Below are positions 48,501-58,815 of a DNA stretch of 64,000 bases, piece by piece. The stretch is taken from NCBI GenBank assembly GCA_905221605.1, contig CAJNDS010000169.1, positions 7,501-71,500 on the forward strand, read 5' to 3'. Numbering within the stretch: the first letter of the stretch is position 1; every line of letters begins with the position of its first letter. The stretch comes from Symbiodinium natans (Eukaryota > Sar > Dinophyceae > Suessiales > Symbiodiniaceae). Below the pieces are notes generated by a model, which ran no database searches, was not told the DNA's origin, and saw only the letters and a program-made list of their open reading frames with translations. The position numbers and the translations under genes are program-made.

Positions 48501-49152
48501 ATACCCTCAACCCTAAACCCCAAACCCCAAACCCTAAACCCCGAACCAAAGCCTGCAGATGCTGCCAGCTCATCCTCCTCTCCATGGCCTGCCACAGCTT
48601 CCCAGACCCCTGGGAGGATCCATAAAGTAGACCCCCTTCAGGGTTTAGGGTGTAGGGTTTAGGGTTTCGGGTAGAGAGTCGAGGAACCCTAAACCCTGAA
48701 AAATGGCCCAGTAGTAGTTAGTATAGGGTACCATCTGGGGGCTCTATTTTTGGGGAGTCTGGGAATTTAGGGCTACTTTCAGGAGTTCTGAACCTTTTAC
48801 TATGTATATATATATACACATTTTTTAAAAAAATATTTATGTTATTCTAGTATCTTTCTTTTTATTTTGTTGCGGGACGGGGGGGGGGGGGGGGGGCGGG
48901 CCTCCTGGCTTTGAACCTTCCTTCTTGAGCTTTAGGGCTTTCTGGGAGTGTAGGGCTGACAATAAGGGGCTTGGGGCCTCACGCTGAAGCCATGTACCCA
49001 ACAGTTCAAGCAGACGAGAACCTTGAAGCCCTAAACCCTAAACCCTAAACCCCAAACCCTAAACCCTAAACCCTAAACCCTAAACCCTACTCAAGAAAGC
49101 AACAAAAACGAAGCTCCAAAGAACTCATCCCCCCGAGTGGTCTAGGTTTAGG

Positions 49153-49249
49153 TTGGGATGCCACCCCTTGTACTAACAGTCCTTAAAAGGGTTTTACGGT
49201 TTAGGGTGCAGGGATAATCATGGGGGATAGTATAATCCGAACATCCCAA
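49153..49249. mobile_element. Palindromic element, TTGGGATGTTCCCCC family
   Basis: Ends TTGGGATGCCACCCC and GAACATCCCAA, with ACTAACAGTCCTTAA preserved on the left. Part of the right arm is replaced by a short TTTAGGG-like patch. Confidence 0.7.
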
Positions 49250-49397
49250 GGTTGGGGGCTGGTAGCTGGGTTTTGCCCGGAAACCCTCTGCAGGAGAACA
49301 GTCCGAGATAAGACCTTTGAAGGGAACATCAATTCATATCTACAGGCCGACAGCACCAGAAAGAAACCCTCGGGTCATGTGGCAGGGGGGTTTCGTG

Positions 49398-49612
49398 GCA
49401 GCCCAGTAACCATATTACAGTAAGGGCACTTTTTTTTGCTAGTTACTTTATAAGGGAACTTGGCTGCACTCAGAAGGGTAGCTAGAAACTAAATTTTTAG
49501 CTGCCTTGTTAAGAAACCCAATAAACCCAAAAAGGCTAAAGATGTAAAGTTACAGTAAAGCACCACAAAGGCCAGAACAAAAAAAGGGTCAAGGGTACCA
49601 CTGGGCTGCCAG
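49398..49612. mobile_element. GTAGCCCAG-family element with a nested insertion
   Basis: Outer ends GTGGCAGCCCAGTAACC and GGGTACCACTGGGCTGCCAG. About 110 bases inside (49457-49571, starting ACTTGGCTGCACT) are nearly the same as 33879-33995, which lies in a citrulline hydrolase intron, so one repeat has entered another. Confidence 0.75.
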
Positions 49613-49703
49613 GGCTTTGAGGGTTTTTGGGTTAAGGGCTCTGGGGAAGACTCGCCCAACCTTTGAAGCCGGAACCCTCAGCCCTAAAACCCCGAATCTG
49701 TTC

Positions 49704-49805
49704 CACTATGTGCTTAAGAACTCACCCAAAAACAAGAGATCTTATTCCTTATACAGGTCATGTAGGGATTACTGTCTGTTTTCGTTGTTTTTTGTTTTTC
49801 TTTCT

Positions 49806-49845
<40 letters not shown>

Positions 49846-49863
49846 CTTAAGCACATCATAGTG
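49704..49863. mobile_element. CTTAAGAACTC-family element around a 38-base G run
   Basis: Ends CACTATGTGCTTAAGAACTC and GGGTTCTTAAGCACATCATAGTG, nearly perfect inverted repeats. The G homopolymer is at 49806-49843. Confidence 0.8.
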
Positions 49864-50029
49864 TTGTTCATGCACACTTCATGAATCGAGGTGTGGCGAC
49901 GGTGGAGACCTGGACTCTGCGAGCCGTGCGGCAGATGACGTTCAAGATGCTTAGGGTTTAGGGTTTAGGAGTTTAGGAGGGTTTAGGGTTTAGGGTTTCG
50001 GGTTTAGAGCGGCGCTAGTTTTTTGGAAA

Positions 50030-50180
50030 GTTCTAGGGTGCTTAAGGGAGGGGGGTTCATGGGCGGTAGGGATTTAGGGAACCTTAGGGAGGCTTAGGGA
50101 ACCTTACAGAAGCTTTGGGAAGCCTAGAGAGCCTTAGGGAGTAGTGGGGAGTATTAGGTAACCTTGGGTTACATACCCCC
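50030..50180. mobile_element. GGGAGTAGTGGGGAGTA-family repeat
   Basis: Contains serial TTAGGGAACCTTAGGGAGG-like steps ending AGTAGTGGGGAGTATTAGG and CCTTGGGTTACATACCCCCC. Relatives lie at 42087-42225 and 46815-46925, and in inverted form at about 30110-30290. Confidence 0.6.
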
Positions 50181-52477
50181 CTTTCAGAACCTTGTAAAAA
50201 TGATGTGACTGAGTTAGATCCTCGTAGGCGGACTCGGATGACCCGTAAAACCCACGGAAACGTATTACTAATCATGATCCTCTTGAACCCAATAAGAAGA
50301 AAAAGCAACACACCATAAGGGCCTACCTGTTGGAATAAGGGTCTCGCGGGCTGCAGAAAATGGCCCTGCCCGGCCCCACAGCTCTCTCCTGACCAGCTGG
50401 CCGCATTCGCAGATGAGCTGTACTTGTGACTGCTGCATCACACTTTTGGTGCCCTCCACATCCAGGCAAAGGCGCGAAGGAAGCTGGGCTCATGCCTCGA
50501 AAACCAAATGAGACCTAAAAGGGTTTATGGCTCATACATCCAAAAAAAGGGATTGTAGTAGTATAGGGTATATGACCCCCCTAAACCCTAAACCCTAAAC
50601 CCTAAACCCTAAATCCTAAACCCTAAACCCTAATTAAACCCTAAACCCCAACTTTAGGGTTCACTTGGTCCCTAAGGAAGCAAGCGACCTACCGAGCCCC
50701 CCTCCGCAGCCTTCTCCCCAGGACGCCCCCAAAAAGCCTCTGAAAAGGAGTCCTACATATGTTTCCCCTTAAACCCAAAATGGGAACCCTAAACCCTAAC
50801 CCTAAACCCTATACCCTAAACCCTAAACCCCAAACCCCAAAACCCTTAAACCCTTACCTGGCATCTAAGCCGACTCTTAGCTCTCCGACTTCCGCACAGA
50901 GTGTTTGAGGTTAGGGTTTAGGGTTTAGGGCTTAGGGCTTAGGGTTTAGGAGAATGGGGGTGAGCTTTTTTTTTTTCTACGGCTGAGGGTTTACTCGACC
51001 CAAGAGTAACCCAGGAATTCAAAGGGTCGCGGTTTAGGGCTTAGGGTTTAGGGTTTAGGAATTAGGAACCTAAACCCTAGAAAAAGCGAATAGGGGCCTA
51101 CTCTGGGTCCTAGTTCAGGGTTCAATGGCAAGATGGGTTGTGTAAGGTTGATAGAGCTTAGGGCTCTGAGGGATTGGTTCTTCAGGGATGAAACCCTAAA
51201 CCGTAAACCTAAACCCTAAACCCTAAACCCTAAACCCTTAGGTTTGGGGCTGAGGGGTTCGGGATACTTCGGCCGCAGCTTCCTCGGATCTCTGCCTTGC
51301 CTCTCTAGGTCCTGCACTTCTCATGGGTTCCCCTACTACCTCCTCTATACTACCCCCCCCCCCGCCCCCCTGATTAGGGGCCCAAAAACATGGTTTAGGG
51401 TTTAGGGGTACTGCCCCCGTCTATACTACCCCCCCCCCCTCTAGATTCCCCCATAATGAAGGCTACTTAGGGCTACTTAAGGTTCGTTAAGGGGGGCACC
51501 GGGTGGGGGGGGGGGGGGGGGTTATTTCGAGGGGGGTAGAAGCCCTAAACCCGAAACCCTGTCAATTTTTGGGCCCCTAATTATTGGGGGTAGTTTCGAG
51601 GGGGGTGGTAGGGAAACCCATGAATTTCTTTGGCAGGCCGGCATCAGAGCAGCCAGCGCAGGCTTTTAGTTCGTAGGGTTGTGGGCCTAGGTTTTGGGGG
51701 GGGGGGGGGGGTATAGGGTTTAGGGTTTAGGGTTTAGAGTTTAGAGTTTGGAGGTTTTGACCTTATTGTTCGGGCCCCAAACCGGTTCCTGCCCTCCATC
51801 CTCTGCACAGGGAAGGAGGGGCCCTGCGCGGTAAGCAGGAAGCTCCTTGCGTGCCAGGGCCAAAATGCGACTGCATCCCCTGCATCCCAAGAACTTCAAA
51901 TTCATCCTGCCCCCAAACCCTCACTCATCAACCACAAACTACCCTAAACCCTAGAACCATGAAAAAGCCTAAACCCTAAACCCTAAACCCTAAACCCTAA
52001 ACCCTAAACCCTAAACCCCAAACCCTCGCCCTATAATATCTTCCTGCTTAGGCCAACGGCCGCTGGAGCTCTTGCGGAACGGGCTGAGAGGCATTGGCAC
52101 CAACAACGCTCCATGTGCAAAGTTCAAAATGCCCAGAAGGTCCAGCCCGGTTTAGGGTTTAGGGTTTAGGGTTTAGGATTTGGGTACAGGAGGGTTGATG
52201 GCATAGGCAGGCAAAACAAGCCTAAGCCCGTTATTACAATATGCCCGAAACCTAAACCATGCAGCTTCTGAACTCAGGGGTACATTCTTGGGAATGTATG
52301 ACAGTTTCTTGTTTTCTAACATATTTCCTAGTTTGAATTGTCCTTTTGGGTCGAATATTAAGAGTCTTATGAGGGATTCTCGTCAACCCTCACAGATATG
52401 AACTCTAAACTCATCCCTGAGCCCCACATCATGAAGCTTGTCTTTCTTGGGGAGGGAGGCTACCCCCCCCCCCCCCC

Positions 52478-52519
<42 letters not shown>

Positions 52520-53473
52520 CCGCAAAGCATATATAAATCTATATATATATATATATATATTATTATATTATATTATATCACATCACATCATATCATATCA
52601 TATCATGTTATATTATATTATATTATGTTATATTATATATATATATATATATATATTATATACATATATTATATAAATATACATAGAGTCTGTAAAGTGG
52701 AAAAGAATAACAATTGATTAATGGCGAGGCCTTCGGTAGCCTCCTTGGAGCCTGAAGTTACGTGGGGAGGGCTTCTCCCTAACTTAGCTGCTGAGATCAT
52801 ACGCCCCCAAGAAAGTGTACACTTTCAGTTTTGTAGTATCCCGAAGAGTGTCAAGTGCACCCACTACTCATTCAGCTTCCTGCCTTATGAATCCCTTCAT
52901 GGGTCTGGACTGAGTTGCCGGCAAACTCCTAAGGACTGGCGGCTTTCAATTAGGGATCCCAAAAAACAACCATTGGGATAGTGTGTCAGGGAGTGTCAAT
53001 CCCTACTTTCCTTTGGGGAAACAAGGGGCTTTACGGTCTAGGGTTTAGGGCTTAGGGTTTAGGGTTAACAAGAGCCTTGTGCAAGGCTTCACCCTCCCAG
53101 GCGCCCCTTGGGCTAAGCGACGAATTCAAGCATGCACAGCTGCACAAAAGTCGGGCTGCAAAGGCTTGCTCAACCTTAAACCCCGAAACTCTAAAGAAAC
53201 CAAGGAATCCTTTGGGGGGGGAGGGGGGGTGGGGGTGGGGGGGGGGGGTGGCGGGGGGGGTGCTCCATAGTAAGGAAAGCGAGGCGAGTCTCCTGAGTTC
53301 TCCATGAAAAGGTTAGGTGGCTAGGGTTACCTTGGAGGTTCATGGATAGTCATAGCAGGGGTCATAAGTTGGACTTTTGAGGCTATACCGTGACACCACT
53401 ACTTGGGCTATTTAAGTAGCACCGACGAGTCTGACTCCAGTAGCGTTCACCCTGGAAACCGAAACTCTGATCT
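50181..53473. other. Spacer with short islands, poly-G and AT-rich microsatellites
   Basis: Minus-strand open islands at 50465-50335 (contains VMQQSQVQLICECGQLVRRE) and 52145-52040 look protein-like but are unassigned. There are G or C runs at 51500-51520 and 51686-51702, a CAC tract at 52488-52517 and TATA/ATTAT repeats at 52530-52684. No gene is recognised. Confidence 0.4.
50996..51113. mobile_element. CCTAGGACCC-family element
   Basis: Left end CGACCCAAGAGTAACCCAGG, right end GGGGCCTACTCTGGGTCCTAG, with a TTTAGGG patch between them. Confidence 0.7.
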
Positions 53474-53621
53474 TAGGGTAGTTACATGGTCCCTTAATAT
53501 GGGCCCTTAAAGGGGACCCTTATATGCCCCTGATTTACCCTATACCCAAGGGCCCATACTTCAAAACCCTTTGAAGGAGGTAAGGGACCATATTAAGGAC
53601 CTATGTGACTACCCTTAGACC
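53474..53621. mobile_element. Long perfect-ended palindrome
   Basis: Left arm TAGGGTAGTTACATGGTCCC continues TTAATATGG; the right arm CCATATTAAGGACCTATGTG continues ACTACCCTTA. Inner blocks (GGGCCCTTAAA, AAGGGCCCATA) also pair. No other copy is recognised in the window. Confidence 0.7.
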
Positions 53622-53885
53622 TGTTTCAACCCTAGAGCCTACTAAACCAAAACCCTGAATCCCATGAGGGCGGTTCTTCAAAATCATGTCGGAAAGTTCG
53701 CAAGGCCACCAACGTCCTAACAGCCGGAGACGCCGCAGCGCAAGGCCTGTGGGTATACAACTGCTCCCGTAAGGGTTTGTTTAGGGTTTGGGGCTTAGGG
53801 TTGAGTGTTTCTGACGTCTCAGAAAGTGTGAGTTCGCGCTTGCGCACACTCCCTAGTTACTTGGCCCCTTCTCTTGTGGTATGTT

Positions 53886-53977
53886 TTGGGATGTTCCCCT
53901 TTACACTAACAGTCCTTTTCGTACCCCCCCATGATGATCCCTACTTAGGTCTCTTAGTATAAGGGGGAACATCCCAA
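53886..53977. mobile_element. Palindromic element, TTGGGATGTTCCCCC family
   Basis: Ends TTGGGATGTTCCCC and GGGGGAACATCCCAA, flanked by TTT/AAA; arms ACTAACAGTCC and a diverged complement. Confidence 0.85.
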
Positions 53978-54835
53978 AAATGGAAAATTGTCCCAAAAGC
54001 CAACCTAGATTCGCAATAACCCTAAACCCTAAACCCTAAACCCTAAACCCTAAACCCTAAAACCCTAAAACCCTAAAACCCTAAAACCCTAAAACCCTAA
54101 ACCCTAAACCCTAAACCCTAAACCCTAGAGCCCTAAACCCTAGAGCCCTAGGCAGGAGACTGCCAAGCCTTTGCAGGCCGAGCTTTTGCCAGAAGCGTCC
54201 GGGCCCCTGCATCTGTGGACCCTAAAGCCTATTAGTGGGTTTAGGGTTTAGGGTTTAGGGTTTAGGATTTAGGGTTTAGGGTTTAGGTACAGACTTGACA
54301 TCCTACATAAGCCCCTAAACCCTAAACCTGAAACCCTAAACCTGAAACCGGCTAAGACCCCGAACCTTGCAACTGCCGTTTTCGTAATGAAACAGGCTTT
54401 CCTTACTTCGAATGGTTGGTTGGGGCAGCTTACAGTATGATTGTGCTCGCCTTGGAAGGAGGGTTTAGGGTTTCGGGTCAAAGGGTCGAAAGGGGACCTA
54501 AGGTTTAGGGTTTAGGGTTTAGGGTTTAGGGTTTAGGGTTTAGGGTTTAGGGTTTAGGGTTTCGGGCCTACTCTGTGTCCCATGGGTTGCAAGGAGATGG
54601 TATGGGCTCGTACGTTACACCCTGTTGTCAACCATCCGAACCACTCGACGCAGAGTCCTCTGGGCGGCACCATGACAATTCCTTGGGCCAACACAAAACG
54701 AGGCACTCAGATTGTAGTAGAACTCTCCGGGGTTAGGGCTTAAGGTTTGGGGGGTTCCGCTAACAAATGCCAAAGCACTGAACGCCTGGAGAGCCCGAGA
54801 CCAGAGAGGGTGGAAATGATGGTTTAGGTTTAGGT

Positions 54836-54936
54836 TTGGGCTGTTCCCTCTTTTACTAACAGTCCTTAATACGGATTATAATGCCCTCTGTTTTAATCCC
54901 TATTAAGGACTGTTAGTATCAGGGGGAACATCCCAA
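54836..54936. mobile_element. Palindromic element, TTGGGATGTTCCCCC family, best preserved arms
   Basis: Left arm ACTAACAGTCCTTAATACGG, right arm CTATTAAGGACTGTTAGTA, right end GGGGGAACATCCCAA. The hairpin is nearly complete over the full length. Confidence 0.88.
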
Positions 54937-55829
54937 TTGTTAGTGTCTATTCTAAGGTTCCGGGTTGAGGATGTGCAGTTTCGACAAGGTGCCTGCAATG
55001 AACACAAACTACCCTCACCACCTAAACACCCTGACATCGGAGGCTGAATAATTAGAGCAGGGTTTTGGGCCTCTTCTAGCATAATTGGGCCCTAAGGGAG
55101 TACTATTGAAGCACTTATTCCGACCCCTATAGACTACCCTAAAGTGGATCTAGGGTTTAGGGTTTAGGGTGTAGGGTTGAGGGTTCAGGGTCCAATGAGA
55201 CTGTGGAATTTGCTTGGCGATGGAGATTCCACACACACAGCAGGGATTTTGGAATATCCGTCATCTTCTAATTGCACTGCACTCCCGATATGTTTATGTT
55301 TGGGGGATTCCTTAAGCAAACAGTAGTCATGATACTGGAGCATGGAGCTCTTGGGTGCTGCGGTATCACGCAGTGAAGGTGTGGGGGTTTAGGGGTTTCG
55401 GAGTTGAAGGTTTGCGGCCGTTAAGGTTTTAGGGTTTAGGGTCTCTACTCTTCTGCATCCCGAAGAAGCAGAAGACTTCGACACGGGTGTAAGGGTTAAG
55501 GTTAGTTAAGGGTTTCGGGATTATATAGGGTTTAAGGGGGATAGCCCCCCCTCCCTCTCGCCAACTGCCTCCCATGATGTGGCACCGTTTTTGCGAGTGC
55601 TGCTCCTCCTATACTCTATATGACGACACAGTTCATCTTCAGGGGTGAAACTGTGGCTCTTGGGGCTGTTGGCAACATGTTGGTTGCGAAAGCTTCCCTT
55701 CTGGGAATCGCGAGACTTCGTTGGTCTCTCAGACCCGGGCAGGCCAAGCGCCACATTTTTGTCACTGAGCTTTTGCTATCACTTGAATAATATAGACAGA
55801 AAGCACATCTTGGCCAGAAAGGTTTCACA

Positions 55830-56576
55830 TCACTGCCGTGCTGCGTCACCTCGCAGCCGCTCCACCATGTTCAGTGTACCAAGGACGAGGCGTGCCACGG
55901 GCGTTTGCATTACTTCCGCAGCTTGCCCTACGAGGTCATCTGGCAACGCTGCCAGGTGCAGCCTCCGTGCCACCCAGTCGCTGAAATGCACACAGTTGCG
56001 CTGCGCCAGGTCATAGTGGCCGGTCCACTCGTGGTCGACACTTTCCAGGTAGGCGATCATGGTAACGTGAGGCATTGGGGTGGTCCCCAGCAGCCTCTTC
56101 TCGTCCGGGGTACGAAATGGAGTTTGTCCTGGAGGTGAGACATAGATCCGGTTGTCATACCAGAGTTCACAGCAATTGTTTGGCCATTCTACAACGATGC
56201 TCGTGTGCCATACGGCCTGGAATTTCTTGCCGAGGAAGATGCGGCCAATGCTCCGCCCGCCAAAGAGGTCATACATATACAGATAGACTTTATGGGCAGG
56301 CCGCGAGGGCTGGGAGGGCGGTCCACATGTGTCCAGGTTGTCTGGCCGATCTGGCTGCTTTGCGACATCTGCGCGAGATGGCGCCACATTGGGTTCCACC
56401 TGTGACGGCGCGTCGCTCTTTTCCTCTGCTCTGTCTGATGCTTCCTGATTGAAAAAGTGCCTGGCGGCCTCGCATGTCCGCTCGTGGCGCCTCAGCGCGA
56501 CACCCAGGCCGCGAAGAAAAAACACGCCAACGTTGCGATGGCAATATCGGCAGACACAGCGCTGGCACAGAGCCAT
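55830..56576 (-). CDS. C2HC zinc finger plus PPPDE (DeSI-like) cysteine peptidase, intronless
   Basis: Single open frame of 248 codons plus stop. Residues 9-35 form a C2HC finger (C9, C12, H31, C35; CRYCHRN ... RRHERTC). Residues 41-95 are a polar Ala/Pro/Ser-rich linker. Residues 96-205 form a PPPDE domain: KVYLYMYDL opens it, catalytic His is H124 (VWHTSIVV), and catalytic Cys is C195 in RNCVHFSD, 71 residues later, matching the family. PPPDE proteins such as DeSI remove SUMO or ubiquitin or act as palmitoyl thioesterases; the substrate is not predictable here. It lacks introns, unlike its neighbours, which suggests retroposition. The start chosen is the first Met, and it keeps the finger. 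Confidence 0.88.
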   Translation of the reverse strand: MALCQRCVCRYCHRNVGVFFLRGLGVALRRHERTCEAARHFFNQEASDRAEEKSDAPSQVEPNVAPSRADVAKQPDRPDNLDTCGPPSQPSRPAHKVYLYMYDLFGGRSIGRIFLGKKFQAVWHTSIVVEWPNNCCELWYDNRIYVSPPGQTPFRTPDEKRLLGTTPMPHVTMIAYLESVDHEWTGHYDLAQRNCVHFSDWVARRLHLAALPDDLVGQAAEVMQTPVARLVLGTLNMVERLRGDAARQ

Positions 56577-57123
56577 TTTCGCTCTGTTCCGGGCACCTTA
56601 TACCGAAGTTCAACTCGTGTCACGCGTCTCCGTTTTGATCCTGGCAGCTACAGAAGAGGCTTACTGGCCCAAAACCCAAGGAAATAAAAGTTGAAACTGT
56701 CGGAATTAAACTACCTTATAAGAAGCCCAAACGTTGAAAGGTTTAGGGTTAGGGTTTAGGGTTTAGCGTTTCGGGTTTCGGGTTTCGGGTTTAGGGTTTA
56801 GGGTTTTGAGCCAGTAAGGAGGCCTTCCCTGCGACGAAGGCTTAGGCCACACGGCTGCGGGGACGGGGGGCCGGTGCGACAAGAGACATGAATCCTGGCG
56901 TGCAAACCCTAAACCCTAAACCCTAAACCCTAAACCCTAAACCCTAAACCCTAAACCTTCAAGGACTCAAGGCCATGAGTGGTCAGGGTCTTGTGGACGT
57001 AGGGTCTTGCCGATATACAGTGAAGCAAGAATTCCCTCGCTACCCAATATAGGTTAGGAAAAGCCCGTGGGCCATGACGGCCATGAACTGAAAAGCGTGC
57101 CCCCCGAAACCTGCGGAAGACCC
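56577..57123. other. Upstream flank of the peptidase gene
   Basis: About 90 unique bases separate the start codon from the inverted-repeat element at 56668-56822. A CCCTAAA array (56905-56955) and a short unique stretch follow. No promoter motif and no recognisable spliced-leader relict was found. Confidence 0.45.
56668..56822. mobile_element. TTACTGGCCCAAAACCC-family element with 5-base target repeat
   Basis: Inverted ends TTACTGGCCCAAAACCC and GGGTTTTGAGCCAGTAA flanked by GAGGC. Compared with the copy at 13528-13626 it has gained about 55 bases of TTTAGGG and TTTCGGG units before its right end. Confidence 0.82.
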
Positions 57124-57399
57124 TATAGTGGCGACCTAGCAGTTAGAATATTGGAAAACGGGCGGGGGCCAGTTAGAATATTTGTGGTGCGGAGGGTAAA
57201 CGGCCAGATTTTACCCTCGGGCCAAAACTAGCAGTTAGAATATTTGTTTTCCAGAACCAGCAGTTAGAATATTATTATTCCAGAACTAGCAGTTGAAATA
57301 TTTCTTGGCCAAAACTAGCAGTTAAAATATTTCTTGGCCAAAACTAAACGGGGTTCCTGGTTTTTATGGTTTGGAAAACAGAATGAGCAGATAGAATAT

Positions 57400-58520
57400 T
57401 TCTGGGGGCATGGTTGGGGCCTTCTCCAGGGCTCTTTCAGGCCTTCCTGGCCTTCACGGCTCCTTGCAGAACCAGCAGATAGAATATTTCTGGGGGCAGG
57501 GGGGTTGGGGCCTTTTTCCTGGCCTTCACGGCTCCTTGCAGAACCAGCAGATAGAATATTTCTGGGGGCAGGGGGGTTGGGGCCTGTTTCCTGGCCTTCA
57601 CGGCTCCTTGCAGAACCAGCAGATAGAATATTTCTGGGGGCAGGGGGGTTGGGGCCTTTTTCCTGGCCTTCACGGCTCCTTGCAGAACCAGCAGATAGAA
57701 TATTTCTGGGGGCAGGGGGGTTGGTTTCAGGCCTTCCTGGCCTTCACGGCTCCTTGAAGAACCAGCACATAGAATATTTCTGGGGGCAGGGGGGTTGGGG
57801 CCTTTTTCCTGGCCTTCACGGCTCCTTGCAGAACCAGCAGATAGAATATTTCTGGGGGCAGGCGGGTTGGGGCCTTTTTCCTGGCCTTCACAGCTCCTTG
57901 CAGAACCAGCAGATAGAATATTTCTGGGGGCAGGGGGGTTGGGGCCTTTTTCCTGGCCTTCACGGCAGGGGGGTTGGGGCCTTCTCCAGGGCTCTTTCAG
58001 GCCTTCCTGGCCTTCACGGCTCCTTGAAGAACCAGCACATAGAATATTTCTGGGGGCAGGGGGGTTGGGGCCTTTTTCCTGGCCTTCACGGCTCCTTGCA
58101 GAACCAGCAGATAGAATATTTCTGGGGGCAGGGGGGTTGGGGCCTTTTTCCTGGCCTTCACGGCTCCTTGCAGAACCAGCAGATAGAATATTTCTGGGGG
58201 CAGGGGGGTTGGGGCCTTTTTCCTGGCCTTCACGGCTCCTTGCAGAACCAGCAGATAGAATATTTCTGGGGGCAGGGGGGTTGGGGCCTTCTCCAGGGCT
58301 CTTTCAGGCCTTCCTGGCCTTCACGGCTCCTTGAAGAACCAGCACATAGAATATTTCTTAGGGGCCTTCTCCAGGGCTCTTTCAGGCCTTCACGGCTCCT
58401 TGCAGAACCAGCAGATAGGTTTTTTCTGGGGGCAGGGGGGTTGGAGCCTTCTCCTGGCCTTCACGGCTCCTTGCCGAACCAGCAGATAGAATATTTCTGG
58501 GGGCAGGGGGGTTGGGGCGG
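57400..58520 (+). repeat. 72-base tandem array with higher-order structure
   Basis: About 15 units built on GGCTCCTTGCAGAACCAGC, a TAGAATATTTCTGGGGGCAG block and GGTTGGGGCC. Longer variant units with CTCCAGGGCTCTTTCAGG recur near 57430, 57980, 58290 and 58370, giving a coarser period. The unit length is a multiple of three, so long frames stay open on both strands, up to 419 codons; I do not regard these as genes. The block AGATAGAATATTT resembles the subterminal motif of the surrounding element. Confidence 0.9.
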
Positions 58521-58544
58521 CAGCGGGGTTGGGGCCTTCTTCAC

Positions 58545-58815
58545 GGAAGTGTATGCACACCACGGTCCAGCATATACTGGACCCGCTATATAAGTGTTAT
58601 GTATATGTCTATATGCTTAAGTCACGGTCCGGAGCTTTCACCGAACCCGGAAGTGTATGCACACCACGGGCCAGCATGCACCGGAGCCGGTATATTCGTG
58701 TTCTGTATATGAATATATCTAATTATGTATAAACCACGGTCCGGAGCTTTCATCGAACCCGGAAGTGTAGGCACACCACGGTCCAGCATATACCGGGCCC
58801 GGTATATATAAGTGC
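58545..58815 (+). repeat. Three tandem copies of a 105-112-base unit
   Basis: Units begin GGAAGTGTATGCACACCACG at 58545, 58649 and 58761 and contain CACGGTCCGGAGCTTTCA. The third is truncated. Confidence 0.88.

Noticed and set aside
52721-52981. Plus-strand open frame of 86 codons
   Set aside because: No recognisable motif, no splice context and no supporting neighbour; such lengths arise by chance here.
57334-58593. Plus-strand open frame of 419 codons
   Set aside because: It is produced by a 72-base tandem array inside a transposon-like element; the other plus frame and the minus strand are also open, and the predicted peptide is only the repeat.
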